A stretch of 64,000 nt of DNA. Source: Rhodoferax sp. TS-BS-61-7 (GTDB lineage: Bacteria; Pseudomonadota; Gammaproteobacteria; Burkholderiales; Burkholderiaceae_C). The position numbers and the translations under genes were made by a program. The first letter of the stretch is position 1; every line of letters starts with the position of its first letter. The notes under the pieces are model-generated. The model was not told where the DNA came from. It made no database searches and saw only the letters and a list, made by a program, of their open reading frames with translations. Below, in pieces: positions 37,245 through 45,744 of this stretch. The stretch is taken from NCBI RefSeq assembly GCF_002943465.1, contig NZ_PTQY01000001.1, positions 682,001 through 746,000 on the forward strand. Direction: 5' to 3'.

Positions 37245-37699
37245 GGCACCTCCACAATGAAATCGGTGCCGCGTACGCTCACCGTGGACGAGGGTGTTTG
37301 CACCTTCACATTGTCGGGTTGCAACTTGCCAAGCAAGCCAGTCACCATGCGGATGGTGCCCAGCAGCACTTGCACGGTCAGGCTACCGGTCTGGGTGGTG
37401 GCATCGAACTGGAAACGGGTTATGTCCACTTGAGAATTGGGACCAATGGTGATCTGCGTGCCGTCACGTAAGAGGAGCATCGCAGAGCCCTGGGGTCCGG
37501 TCACAATGCGCTCAGCTTCAGCCACCCCGCCGCCCGGTGCCGCGGGGCGCAATACCTCACCTTTGCCCACCTGCACGTTGCCCTGCACGCTCTTGAGCGT
37601 GCCACTGCGCACCTCTTGGGCCCAAGCCCCTTGGCAAGCACAGCACACCAAGCCCAGCAACACTGCGCTACGCAGCCTCCCAACGCCTTGATAACCCAT
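37241..37699 (-). CDS. FecR-domain periplasmic protein
   Basis: A 152-residue protein with a signal peptide (RSAVLLGLVCCACQGAWAQ) and a FecR-type domain (VTGPQGSAMLLLRDGTQITI, then GTIRMVTGLLGK, then TPSSTVSVRGTDFIVEV). No transmembrane or N-terminal anti-sigma segment is seen, so it is a free-standing FecR domain rather than an iron-signalling anti-sigma factor. In some Burkholderiales FecR/OmpA pairs accompany CHASE2 signalling proteins; none is present here. Confidence 0.85.
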   Translation of the reverse strand: MGYQGVGRLRSAVLLGLVCCACQGAWAQEVRSGTLKSVQGNVQVGKGEVLRPAAPGGGVAEAERIVTGPQGSAMLLLRDGTQITIGPNSQVDITRFQFDATTQTGSLTVQVLLGTIRMVTGLLGKLQPDNVKVQTPSSTVSVRGTDFIVEVP

Positions 37700-37777
37700 C
37701 ACGCCGCACTCCCTGAATTTGGAGCGGCAATGGTAACGGATGTGCACGGCCCCATTGGCCGTTCACATCCACCAATC

Positions 37778-37835
37778 GCTATCATTTTGATAGCTATTTG
37801 CACCGTATGGACATACCCCGTGTGCCAAAATGTTG
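37778..37835 (+). repeat. Dispersed short repeat, diverged copy
   Basis: GCTATCATTTTGATAGCTAT, TTGCACCGTATGGACATACC, CCGTGTGCCAAAAT keeps the shared GCTAT...GATAGCT core but differs in the second half. It lies in the divergent promoter region between the FecR gene and the 75-residue gene. Confidence 0.55.
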
Positions 37836-37867
37836 CCCATATTCAAAAAAAGGGAGTCGAACACACC

Positions 37868-38095
37868 ATGAATCGCCAAAGCGTATGGGCCACCAAAGTG
37901 GCCACCTTGATCCAGGGAGGCAACAGCCAAGCCGCCCTGGCGCAAATCAAGGTAGCACCTACCGTGAAAGACCTGCAGCAATTGCGCAGCCTGCTCACCA
38001 CCAAGGGCCTGCTCAGCAAAAATCGGCTGGTGGATGAAGCCACGGCGGATCAAATTGTGGCGCTGTCGGCACCGAGGCTGCACCGGTCGCCATAA
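37868..38095 (+). CDS. Hypothetical 75-residue protein
   Basis: A small predicted helical protein with no signal peptide, starting MNRQSVWATKVATLIQGGNS and containing TVKDLQQLRSLLTTKGLLSK. I do not recognise it. It lies 12 bp upstream of the propeptide-like lipoprotein and points the same way, so it may be the first gene of the protease operon. Confidence 0.5.
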   Translation: MNRQSVWATKVATLIQGGNSQAALAQIKVAPTVKDLQQLRSLLTTKGLLSKNRLVDEATADQIVALSAPRLHRSP

Positions 38096-38107
38096 ACCGT
38101 GCCCACC

Positions 38108-38506
38108 ATGCACCCGATTTCCGCCCAATTCGCGCGGTTACATACCACCTTATTGGCCCTTGGACCGGCACTATTGATTACAGGCTGTACGTCATCGGCA
38201 CCACCAGTGTTATCTGCACGCCCAGCATCCACTGCAGAAACAACCAGCGAGCAGGTATCGCACCGGATCATCATCCAATTCTCCAGCGTGGTTACAGCAC
38301 AGAACACCAACATTTTGCGAACGCTGGCTGCGCAAAGTAAGGCCAATGAGGTCCTCTACCTCAGAAGTCTCTCCACAGACACCCATCTCTACCAATTCAC
38401 AGCCCCAAGCACTCTCTCTGGTAATGAAGTGCTGCAAGGACTACGTGCTGCTCCAGGCATTCGGATGGTAGAACTCGATCAAAAAGCTTCCGAACAATCT
38501 CCATGA
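38108..38506 (+). CDS. Lipoprotein resembling a subtilase propeptide (I9-like)
   Basis: A 132-residue protein with a lipoprotein signal (LLALGPALLITGC, cysteine 27) and a mature part that parallels the propeptide of the next gene: HRIIIQF matches RLVVKFK; a middle segment (NEVLYLRSLSTDTHLYQF) corresponds to the propeptide's second strand; and VLQGLRAAPGIRMVELDQKA matches LVQRLAQDPSVEYAEIDERA. That pattern is the I9/propeptide fold, which acts as a folding chaperone and inhibitor of subtilases. A GTG at 38099 is an alternative start. Its stop overlaps the protease ATG (ATGA). Its role as inhibitor or chaperone is inferred. Confidence 0.6.
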   Translation: MHPISAQFARLHTTLLALGPALLITGCTSSAPPVLSARPASTAETTSEQVSHRIIIQFSSVVTAQNTNILRTLAAQSKANEVLYLRSLSTDTHLYQFTAPSTLSGNEVLQGLRAAPGIRMVELDQKASEQSP

Positions 38507-40152
38507 AGTTCAAATTTCTGACAATCAGCGCATCACTGGCCTTAGGCATGGTGTCTTTCACCGCACTAGGACAGCTTTACTTAGACCCCGCCAGCCGCAG
38601 CCCCGACTCCCGCGCAACTCCCCAAGCCAATTCACAGGGGTCTGCAGAACCACTGCTCAACCGGTTGGTGGTCAAGTTCAAGGACCAGCCTGCAACCCGC
38701 GGCAAAGAGCTGTCTGTCAGTGACAGAACCAGCGAGCAGCGTCTGCTGGAATTGGGTGCCGCCCACGCCATGCAAACCCGGGAGGGGGTGAACATCGCAT
38801 TGAACTTCCTGAAAACCACTGCCAGCCAAGCACAGGTTGCACTCACCAGCGAGGCTATGGACCGTACAACCATGAATGCCCTGGTACAGCGTCTGGCCCA
38901 AGATCCCAGTGTCGAATATGCCGAAATCGACGAGCGCGCTTATCCACAAATGACACCCACGGACCCTTTGTTTGCGACCGACCAGTCGAGCATGAAACCC
39001 GGAGGGGCTGGTAACTTGGGTGGCGCGAACTTCAGTGCAGCATGGGACCGAACGGCCTCTGGTGTGGCTTTGAATGGTGCTGGCGTGGTGGTTGCCGTCT
39101 TGGATGGTGGTTACCGATCACATGCAGACCTTGGGAGCAATGTGTTGCCTGGCTACGACTTCGTTAGCCAAGACAATATAGGCGTTTACACCACAGCCAA
39201 TGACGGCAACAGCCGGGACAACGACGCACTGGATCCAGGCAACTGGAATTCCACTGCCAGCGTCGGCTGCCCAATAGCCGATTCGTCTTGGCACGGCACG
39301 CATGTGGCGGGCACCATTGCGGCGCTGGGGAATAATGGCTTGGGCGTGATCGGCGCGGCCTATGGCGCCAAAATACTGCCGGTGCGCGTGCTGGGTGTGT
39401 GCGGCGGTTATGTGTCGGATATCGCCGACGGAATTCGTTGGGCTGCAGGTCTGGCGGTTGCGGGAGTTCCGAACAATACAACACCCGCACGCGTGATCAA
39501 TCTGAGTTTAGGTGGCACTGGGGTGTGCGGAACCACCTACCAGTCGGCCATCACTGCGGCACGCAACGCGGGCACCGTGGTGCTGGCCGCTACTGGCAAT
39601 GGCTCCTCTTACGACACGCTATACGCTCCGGCCAACTGCAGTGGGGTCATCGCCGTAACCGCTCACACCGGCTCCGGAGCAAGTTCACTCACGGCCAATA
39701 TTGGACTTGGCACCACGATAAGTGCACCGGGCACCATCATTCAATCCACCAGCAATACAGGTACAACAACGCCGTTAGCCGATACCTACGCGACCAAGTC
39801 AGGCACCAGCATGGCAGTACCACATGTGGCAGGAGTTGTGGCGCTGATCATGCAAGCCGTGCCGGGCATCACACCGGATCAGGTGAGTATTGCTTTGACG
39901 AGTTCAGCAAGAGCCTTTCCTGCTGGCACCTACTGCGTTGGCAAATACAACACCGTTAACAGCTGCGGTGCGGGCCTGCTGGATGCTGACGCTGCGGTGA
40001 ACGCAGCCTTGTACCCCGCGACCTCCAGCAGCGGCGGTGGCGGAGGTGGTGGCGGTTCTTTCGGCTGGCTGGAGCTGGGCGGGCTAGTGACCTTGCTGGC
40101 TGCGGCGTGGGGACTGAGGCGACACACCAGCCAAGGCCAAGGCAGTCGCTAA
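38503..40152 (+). CDS. S8 subtilisin-like serine protease with GlyGly-CTERM-like tail
   Basis: A 549-residue secreted protease. A signal peptide (about 1-23) is followed by an inhibitor-I9-like propeptide (about 52-147) and an S8 catalytic domain with D201 in VAVLDGGYRSHADLG, H264 in SSWHGTHVAGTIAA, oxyanion N366 in AATGNGSS and S436 in TKSGTSMAVPHVAG. Cysteine pairs in the catalytic domain suggest disulfides. The C-terminus is an eight-glycine run (511-518), then SFGWLELGGLVTLLAAAWGL and RRH: a Gly-rich linker, membrane helix and basic tail of the GlyGly-CTERM form. A rhombosortase-like gene lies on the other strand and overlaps this end by 69 bp. The start overlaps the lipoprotein's stop. 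Confidence 0.9.
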   Translation: MKFKFLTISASLALGMVSFTALGQLYLDPASRSPDSRATPQANSQGSAEPLLNRLVVKFKDQPATRGKELSVSDRTSEQRLLELGAAHAMQTREGVNIALNFLKTTASQAQVALTSEAMDRTTMNALVQRLAQDPSVEYAEIDERAYPQMTPTDPLFATDQSSMKPGGAGNLGGANFSAAWDRTASGVALNGAGVVVAVLDGGYRSHADLGSNVLPGYDFVSQDNIGVYTTANDGNSRDNDALDPGNWNSTASVGCPIADSSWHGTHVAGTIAALGNNGLGVIGAAYGAKILPVRVLGVCGGYVSDIADGIRWAAGLAVAGVPNNTTPARVINLSLGGTGVCGTTYQSAITAARNAGTVVLAATGNGSSYDTLYAPANCSGVIAVTAHTGSGASSLTANIGLGTTISAPGTIIQSTSNTGTTTPLADTYATKSGTSMAVPHVAGVVALIMQAVPGITPDQVSIALTSSARAFPAGTYCVGKYNTVNSCGAGLLDADAAVNAALYPATSSSGGGGGGGGSFGWLELGGLVTLLAAAWGLRRHTSQGQGSR

Positions 40153-40689
40153 ACCACCCAGCGCCCCCGCCCAATGGGCGGGGTGGTACACCGGGAAGCC
40201 GGGGTCTGGCAGCGCCCCGCCAAACCACCAGGGAAGCAGCAGCTTGAGCACGAGCAGGACACCGCAGGCAGCGCCCCAACTGCGGGGCCCGCGCAACAAC
40301 AGCAACGCGGCCCCGCCAGCCCAAACGCCGTGCAGGGCTCCCGAGGAACCCGCGTAGTACTGGCATTGCGCGTCCCAGAGCAGCACGGCAGCCACACCCA
40401 CCAACCCGCCGGCATGCACCACCAAGAGACTCCGCACAGACAGGGAAGATCGCAGCGCCCCCCACAGAACTACAAATGCGAGCACATTGCCCAGCCAGTG
40501 CCCCCAACCCAAGTGCACCCACTGGGCGGTAAGCAACTGCCACCAAGCCCCCTGCGCCCATGCCATACGCTGAAACTGCAAGGCCATGCCTGCAGTCTCC
40601 AGCCCCTGGGCAGTGGCACACACCGCAGCAAACACCAGCCCCCACACCACTATGGGGCGCATCAGGGCTGGCGCAAGTGTTTCAGGCAA
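40084..40689 (-). CDS. rrtA: Rhombosortase-type rhomboid serine protease
   Basis: A 201-residue, roughly six-helix rhomboid protein. The catalytic serine motif GSSGALHG is at 114-121 (S116), and the partner histidine is H172 in YHPAHWAGALGG. The WVHLGWGHWLGN segment (57-68) supplies the conserved His/Asn of helix 2. The compact size fits rhombosortases, which cleave GlyGly-CTERM tails. It overlaps the gene of its likely substrate, the subtilase, at the 3' ends (40084-40152), and overlaps nagZ by 8 bp at the start. The pairing with the substrate is inferred from the tail and position. Confidence 0.82.
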   Translation of the reverse strand: MPETLAPALMRPIVVWGLVFAAVCATAQGLETAGMALQFQRMAWAQGAWWQLLTAQWVHLGWGHWLGNVLAFVVLWGALRSSLSVRSLLVVHAGGLVGVAAVLLWDAQCQYYAGSSGALHGVWAGGAALLLLRGPRSWGAACGVLLVLKLLLPWWFGGALPDPGFPVYHPAHWAGALGGLATALALAGVSPQSPRRSQQGH

Positions 40690-41785
40690 TCCAGTCCAGC
40701 GCCTGCATGTAGTCGGGGTGCACCATCAGCTCATCCCAGGCCAACGCAGGTGTGCTGGGCAGCAGGGCACGGCGACGGGCTTCACTGGCTTCCAGCGCCT
40801 GCCACTGACCTTTCAGTTGGGCTTCGGTCAGCCCTTCAATCAATTCATCTACCGCTTTGCCACCGCCTTCGGCGCTGGGCAGGGACTGGTTGCACAGCAG
40901 CACCAAGTCGCAGCCCGCATTCAGCGCGACCACAGCGGCCTCGGTGTAACTCACTTGTTGGCCGTCAATCAGGCGCGCACCGGCCATGGAAAGGTCGTCG
41001 CTGAAGATGGCACCGGTGAAGCCCAACTGGGCACGCAGGATGTTGTTGAGCCACATGCTGGAGAAGCCCGCCGGGCGTGCATCCACCTTGGGGTAGATCA
41101 CGTGGGCGGGCATCACGCTGCTGGTCACGGTGTTGAGCCAGCGGTAGGGGGCGGCATCGTCCGCCAGGATGGCCTTGAGGCTGCGTTTGTCCACCGGGAT
41201 CTCGGTGTGCGAGTCGGCCTTCACAAAACCGTGACCCGGGAAGTGTTTGCCACAGTTGGCCATGCCGCTTTTCTGCAGGCCATGCATCAGGCTCTTGGCT
41301 AGCAGGCTGACCACGCGCGGGTCGCGGGCAAAGGCACGGTCGCCAATCACGCTGCTTTCGCCATAGTCCAGGTCCAGCACCGGGGTGAAGCTCAGGTCCA
41401 CGCCACAGGCACGCAGCTCGGCACCCAGCACATAACCGGTGGCCGTGGCCGCGTTGGTGGCGTCCAGCGGACCGGCTTTTTTGGCCGACACCGTGCCCGC
41501 TGGTTCACGCAGCCAGGTCTCGCCCAGGCTGCGCATGGCAGGCAGATGCGTAAACCCATCGGTCTTGAAACGCTGCACCCGCCCGCCTTCGTGGTCCACA
41601 CAAATCAGCAGGTCGGCACGCACCTTCTTGATATCGCGACACAGGGCGGTGAGCTGCTCACGGTTCTGCCAGTTGCGGGCAAACAAAATCATGCCGCCCA
41701 CCAGCGGGTGTTTGAGGCGCTGGCGGTCCTGCTTGGTGAGGCTGGTGCCGGCGATGTCGATGATGAGGGGGGCGTGGAAGGTCAT
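40682..41785 (-). CDS. nagZ: Beta-N-acetylhexosaminidase NagZ
   Basis: A 367-residue GH3 enzyme of peptidoglycan recycling that removes GlcNAc from anhydro-muropeptides. Signatures: CVDHEGGRVQRFK, the substrate loop KHFPGHGFVKADSHTEIP, and the aspartate nucleophile in IFSDDLSMAGARL. It begins MTFHAPLIIDIAGTSLT. It is at the end of the Burkholderiales acpS-nagZ neighbourhood. Confidence 0.95.
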   Translation of the reverse strand: MTFHAPLIIDIAGTSLTKQDRQRLKHPLVGGMILFARNWQNREQLTALCRDIKKVRADLLICVDHEGGRVQRFKTDGFTHLPAMRSLGETWLREPAGTVSAKKAGPLDATNAATATGYVLGAELRACGVDLSFTPVLDLDYGESSVIGDRAFARDPRVVSLLAKSLMHGLQKSGMANCGKHFPGHGFVKADSHTEIPVDKRSLKAILADDAAPYRWLNTVTSSVMPAHVIYPKVDARPAGFSSMWLNNILRAQLGFTGAIFSDDLSMAGARLIDGQQVSYTEAAVVALNAGCDLVLLCNQSLPSAEGGGKAVDELIEGLTEAQLKGQWQALEASEARRRALLPSTPALAWDELMVHPDYMQALDWIA

Positions 41786-41796
41786 GGTGTGCGCTT

Positions 41797-41856
41797 TGAA
41801 TTGCTATGTATTTAGGAGCTGCTTGCGCATATTCTATGGGCGCCAGTGGCATTTTT
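41797..41856 (+). repeat. Dispersed short repeat, intergenic copy
   Basis: TTGAATTGCTATGTATTTAG, GAGCTGCTTGCGCATATTCT, ATGGGCGCCAGTGGCATTTT matches the shared pattern closely. It lies 12 nt upstream of nagZ in the 234-bp gap between divergent genes; nothing else was recognised in that gap. Confidence 0.8.
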
Positions 41857-42019
41857 GATGCCCAAAGCAGACGAAAAGGAGTGCGCATGAGGCCTGGGGT
41901 GCAACGCGCCCCGCACCAATTTGTTACAGGTTGCCCCAAAAGCTGCTGATAGACTCATTCCCACTTGCGGCGCCTTGTGCACCGCCCCAACCACCGCAGC
42001 CCTGGAAACGCCCCCAACC

Positions 42020-42664
42020 GTGTTTGGATTCCTCAAAAAACGTGAACGCAGCACACCAATTCAGGCCGTGTTGCTCGAAGAACCTGTCGTGCGGCGCATG
42101 GAGCTGGAAGAGCGCATGGCGTACCGGCGCGAGCGCCTGTACCAGTCGATCCGCGAAACGTTTCTGTCCATGGAAGTGGTGTCCCATATGTACCGCTTCA
42201 AGGTTATGCCGGTGGATGAGCGGCACCACCGCTTCATTGCCATGATTGATGTGGCCAAGTCCTTTGTAACCGGCGCCAACAGCAAAACCAAAAGTTTTGC
42301 AGCGATGGAGCAAAGCATGCGCATCAACACCTACAAGCGCTTTGGCATCCTGATTGATGGCATCTACTGGCGCGTAAGCGAAACCGAAGAGCAGTTTGAA
42401 CGCCATGCGCGTGCCAGTGACCCGGCACGCAGTGGCGACTTTGCCCCCATGGGACAGGACCACCAGGACCAACGCCCCGGCAGCAAGCTGTCACGGGCGG
42501 GCTACCAGGCCATTTCGGTGGAAGAGCAAGCCGCGTTTATGGAAGCGCTGCAACGCGGCGCCACCCTGCCCGCAGTGCATGTGGGCGATCTGGAATACCA
42601 GTCAGACTTGGCGCCGCTGGATGGCGGCATCATGATAGGCGGCACCCAGTACGGCAAGCTCTAA
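42020..42664 (+). CDS. Conserved-looking hypothetical protein
   Basis: A 214-residue soluble protein, rich in Arg and Glu ([20 protein letters not shown]), with a central globular part ([20 protein letters not shown], then [20 protein letters not shown]) and a C-terminal tail ending [14 protein letters not shown] do not recognise the family. The start is uncertain: GTG 42020 ([10 protein letters not shown]) is most likely, as earlier codons look non-coding. Its stop overlaps the end of acpS by 4 bp in convergent orientation. Confidence 0.6.
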   Translation: MFGFLKKRERSTPIQAVLLEEPVVRRMELEERMAYRRERLYQSIRETFLSMEVVSHMYRFKVMPVDERHHRFIAMIDVAKSFVTGANSKTKSFAAMEQSMRINTYKRFGILIDGIYWRVSETEEQFERHARASDPARSGDFAPMGQDHQDQRPGSKLSRAGYQAISVEEQAAFMEALQRGATLPAVHVGDLEYQSDLAPLDGGIMIGGTQYGKL

Positions 42665-43068
42665 CCAGTGCGCTCGGACGTGGTTTCCACCACGCAAAAG
42701 CTGACCGCGTAGTCGGTTTCGTCGGTCACAGTCACGTGTACCGTCAACGCCCGGGCCTCAAACCAGTCTTTGAGCCCACCGTGCAGCACGATGGTGGGTT
42801 TGCCGCTGCGCTCATTGGCAATCTCGCAAAGCTTCCAGGTCATGGGCATGCGCATGCCCAGCCCAATTGCTTTGCTGAAGGCCTCTTTGGCGCTAAAGCG
42901 GGTGGCTAAGTAACGCACACCACGCTCCGGCCAACGGGCGCTGCGCGCTTTCCATGTTTTGAATTCGGCGTCGCTCAGCACCTTGGCCGCAAAGCGGTCA
43001 CCATGCTTGTCCAGGCTGGCGCGGATGCGACGCACATCACAAATATCGGTGCCTATGCCGTAGATCAC
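42661..43068 (-). CDS. acpS: Holo-[acyl-carrier-protein] synthase
   Basis: A 135-residue AcpS that transfers phosphopantetheine from CoA to apo-ACP. The Mg-binding [12 protein letters not shown] is at residues 4-15, and [13 protein letters not shown] is the second conserved block. The start is a GTG overlapping the pdxJ stop (GTGA). Its substrate ACP is encoded 12 kb away in the same window. Confidence 0.95.
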   Translation of the reverse strand: MIYGIGTDICDVRRIRASLDKHGDRFAAKVLSDAEFKTWKARSARWPERGVRYLATRFSAKEAFSKAIGLGMRMPMTWKLCEIANERSGKPTIVLHGGLKDWFEARALTVHVTVTDETDYAVSFCVVETTSERTG

Positions 43069-43808
43069 AGGCAGTCCAGATAGGCCTTGACGGTGGCGTC
43101 GTAGCCCAGCTCCAACGCGTCGGCAATCAGCGCGTGGCCAATCGAGACCTCTTGCAGCCCCGGCACCTGCTGCGCAAACGCAGCCAGGTTGTCGCGGTTC
43201 AGGTCGTGGCCGGCATTGACGCCCAGTCCCACATCCAGTGCAGCCTGTGCCGCAGCAGCAAACCGCGCGAGTTGCGCGCCCTGCTCTGCCGTGCCCCAGG
43301 CAGCCGCATAGGGCTCGGTGTAGAGCTCAATGCGATCAGCCCTCACGGCTTTGGCGGCGGCCATGGCAGCTGGGTCCGCGTCCATGAACAGGCTCACGCG
43401 CAGGCCCAGCGCATGGGCGTCGTCAATCAAGGGTTGCAGGCGCGCGGCATCGTCCGGAAACACCCAGCCATGGTCGCTGGTGAACTGGCCCTCAGAGTCC
43501 GGCACAAAGGTCACCTGGTGCACCGGCAAGCCGCGCTGGCGCAGGTCGCGCACGCAGTCCATGAGGTTGTGAAAGGGATTGCCCTCCACGTTGTATTCAC
43601 GGTCCGGCCAGGCCTTCAGCAACTCGGCCAGGTCCAGCACGTCCTGCGGGCGGATGTGGCGCGCGTCAGGCCGTGGGTGCACGGTAATGCCTGCCGCGCC
43701 GGCTTGTAGGCACAACGTGGCCGCGCGCGTGACGCTGGGGATGCCCAGGTGGCGGGTGTTGCGCACCAGCGCGACCTTGTTGAGGTTGACTGAAAGATGG
43801 GTTTTCAT
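43065..43808 (-). CDS. pdxJ: Pyridoxine 5'-phosphate synthase
   Basis: A 247-residue TIM barrel that condenses aminoacetone phosphate and deoxyxylulose phosphate to pyridoxine phosphate. The start [18 protein letters not shown], the phosphate/substrate blocks [11 protein letters not shown] and [17 protein letters not shown] and [11 protein letters not shown] are typical. It is coupled to acpS and follows recO by 14 bp. Confidence 0.95.
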   Translation of the reverse strand: MKTHLSVNLNKVALVRNTRHLGIPSVTRAATLCLQAGAAGITVHPRPDARHIRPQDVLDLAELLKAWPDREYNVEGNPFHNLMDCVRDLRQRGLPVHQVTFVPDSEGQFTSDHGWVFPDDAARLQPLIDDAHALGLRVSLFMDADPAAMAAAKAVRADRIELYTEPYAAAWGTAEQGAQLARFAAAAQAALDVGLGVNAGHDLNRDNLAAFAQQVPGLQEVSIGHALIADALELGYDATVKAYLDCL

Positions 43809-43822
43809 AGTCGGGAGCCTAG

Positions 43823-44572
43823 CTACAGAGCCTGAATGTCGATCATCATCTGCCGCGTACGCAGCGTCTTGACGCCGCAATGGTAGTGCAGCAACGCGCG
43901 CAGCTGGGGTTTGAGGGCGGCCATCATTTCGGCACAGGCACGCAGGGTGGTGGTGAAAGGGGCATCGTCGTGCAAAGCCGCCTGCAGGCGCAGCCACTGT
44001 GCGCCTGTCAGGCTGGCACGGTCCTCGGCATGGGCTTGGCGCAGCCCGCCTTCGGGCACCAGCACGTAGTGGTCGTCGGCATGCAGCGCCCCCAGAGTCA
44101 TGGTCTGTACATCCAGCCGGGGCAAAAAACCCACCTCACGCAACAACAGCAACTCGAAGGTGCGCAGCGCACCTTGCAACACCTCGCCATGTTCACTGGC
44201 AATGATTTGCACCACATTGGCATAGACATCGAACAGCACCGCATGCGGGTCGTCACGCGCCAACAAGGTCAGCAGCAGTTCATTGAGGTAATAACCCGAG
44301 AGCAGCGCATCGCCCGTGGGCATGACATGACCACCCTGCCATTCGGCACTGCGCAGGGTGCGGATCTCGGCATCGCCCCCGTAGGCCACATGCAGCGGCT
44401 GTAACGGCAGCAAAATGGGGCGAAAGCTGGAACTGGGTTTCTTCGCCCCCTTGGCCACCAGCGCAATGCGCCCATAGTGGCGGGTGAACACTTCCAGAAT
44501 CAGGCTGGACTCGCTCCAGTCGTAGCGGTGCAGCACATACGCGGGCTCGTCAGAAATTCGTTTGGTTGCCAT
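43823..44572 (-). CDS. recO: DNA repair protein RecO
   Basis: A 249-residue RecO for RecF-pathway recombination. The N-terminal OB-fold includes [20 protein letters not shown] and [20 protein letters not shown]. The helical C-terminal domain contains [11 protein letters not shown]. The usual C-terminal zinc cysteines are not obvious, as in many proteobacterial RecO proteins. It lies in the rnc-era-recO-pdxJ-acpS order. Confidence 0.93.
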   Translation of the reverse strand: MATKRISDEPAYVLHRYDWSESSLILEVFTRHYGRIALVAKGAKKPSSSFRPILLPLQPLHVAYGGDAEIRTLRSAEWQGGHVMPTGDALLSGYYLNELLLTLLARDDPHAVLFDVYANVVQIIASEHGEVLQGALRTFELLLLREVGFLPRLDVQTMTLGALHADDHYVLVPEGGLRQAHAEDRASLTGAQWLRLQAALHDDAPFTTTLRACAEMMAALKPQLRALLHYHCGVKTLRTRQMMIDIQAL

Positions 44573-44594
44573 CGGTTAGCGTGACTTGAATCCA

Positions 44595-44685
44595 GCAAAC
44601 GCCACAGAACCGGCTTTGCCGGGCTGTAGGCGTTGCCCCCAGCAAGGGGGAAAGCGGCTACGCGAAGCAAGCAAGCCGGGGGGTG
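44595..44685. repeat. GC-rich palindromic intergenic element between era and recO
   Basis: It contains CACAG-N2-CCGGC-TTT-GCCGG-N-CTGT (a hairpin at about 44601-44627), then CCCCC-AGCAA-GGGGG, then GCGGCTACGCGAAGC and AGCCGGGGGG. This composite is of the kind repeated between genes in Comamonadaceae. In the mRNA it would form hairpins between era and recO and might reduce read-through. Confidence 0.5.
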
Positions 44686-44688
44686 TGC

Positions 44689-45744
44689 TCATTCATAGCC
44701 AAAGCTGCGCACCCGCGCTTCGTCGTCGGCCCAGCCAGAGCGCACCTTCACCCACATCTCCAAAAAGACTTTGGCGTCAGCCAGCTTTTCCAGCTCCACA
44801 CGGGTTTCCATGCCAATGCGCTTGATGCGCTCGCCCTTATCGCCAATCACCATAGCTTTGTGCGTGTCGCGTTCCACCACGATGGTGGCTGCGATGCGCA
44901 GCAGGCGTTTTTGGCCCTTCTTCTGCGGTGGCTCTTCTTCAAACTTGTCAATGATGACGGTGGAGGTGTAAGGCAGCTCATCCCCGGTGAGGCGGAACAG
45001 TTTTTCGCGCACCAGCTCACTGGCCAGAAACTTCTCGCTGCGGTCGGTCAGTTCGTCTTCGGCGTACCACCATGCCTGCTCGGGCAGGTACTTCTCGCAA
45101 ATCGTGAGCAAGCGGGGAATGTCTTTGGCATTCTTGGCCGACATGGGTACAAACTCGGCAAACGCGTGTTTGTCGGTCATGGTTTGCAACCAAGGCGCAA
45201 TGTCGCCACGGCGGTGGATGTTGTCCAGCTTGTTGGCGATCAACAGTGTGGGAATGTCTTTGCCCAGCAAGGTCAGCACACGCGCATCGGCGGGCGTAAA
45301 GCTGCCGGCCTCCACCACAAACAAAATCAAATCTACATCGGCCACGGCACCTTGCACGGCTTTGTTCAATGACTTGTTAAGCGCATTGGCATGCAGGGTC
45401 TGAAAACCCGGCGTATCCACAAACACAAACTGGGTGTTGCCCAGGGTGTGCATACCGGTAATCCGGTGGCGCGTGGTTTGCGCCTTGCGCGAGGTGATGC
45501 TGATCTTCTGGCCCACCAAGGCGTTCAACAGCGTGGACTTGCCCACGTTGGGTTTGCCCACAATGGCCACCAGGCCACAACGCTGACCAGCACCGTCGGC
45601 ACCAGGGAGGGCCAACTTGGGCGTGCTCTTGAGCAGGCCCTGCAGCATGGCGTCCAGGTCTTCTTGGACTTCGGGTTTGGAGTCTTTTTGGCCCTTAGCC
45701 TCCGTGGATTCTGCGCCAGCAGCTATTTTTTTAGGAGCATTCAT
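44689..45744 (-). CDS. era: GTPase Era with N-terminal extension
   Basis: Era binds 16S rRNA and aids 30S maturation. The 351-residue protein has G1 GKPNVGKST (63-71), G3 DTPG, G4 NKLD and the C-terminal KH domain ([18 protein letters not shown]). It is about 50 residues longer than E. coli Era because of a disordered N-terminus. The first 20 residues ([20 protein letters not shown]) are largely encoded by a copy of the dispersed repeat. The ATG overlaps the rnc stop (ATGA). Confidence 0.95.
   Translation of the reverse strand: MNAPKKIAAGAESTEAKGQKDSKPEVQEDLDAMLQGLLKSTPKLALPGADGAGQRCGLVAIVGKPNVGKSTLLNALVGQKISITSRKAQTTRHRITGMHTLGNTQFVFVDTPGFQTLHANALNKSLNKAVQGAVADVDLILFVVEAGSFTPADARVLTLLGKDIPTLLIANKLDNIHRRGDIAPWLQTMTDKHAFAEFVPMSAKNAKDIPRLLTICEKYLPEQAWWYAEDELTDRSEKFLASELVREKLFRLTGDELPYTSTVIIDKFEEEPPQKKGQKRLLRIAATIVVERDTHKAMVIGDKGERIKRIGMETRVELEKLADAKVFLEMWVKVRSGWADDEARVRSFGYE
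45687..45738 (-). repeat. Dispersed short repeat, copy in the era 5' end
   Basis: On the minus strand: GCTCCTAAAAAAATAGCTGC, TGGCGCAGAATCCACGGAGG, CTAAGGGCC. It matches the shared pattern and lies directly inside the start of era, next to its ATG. Confidence 0.75.
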
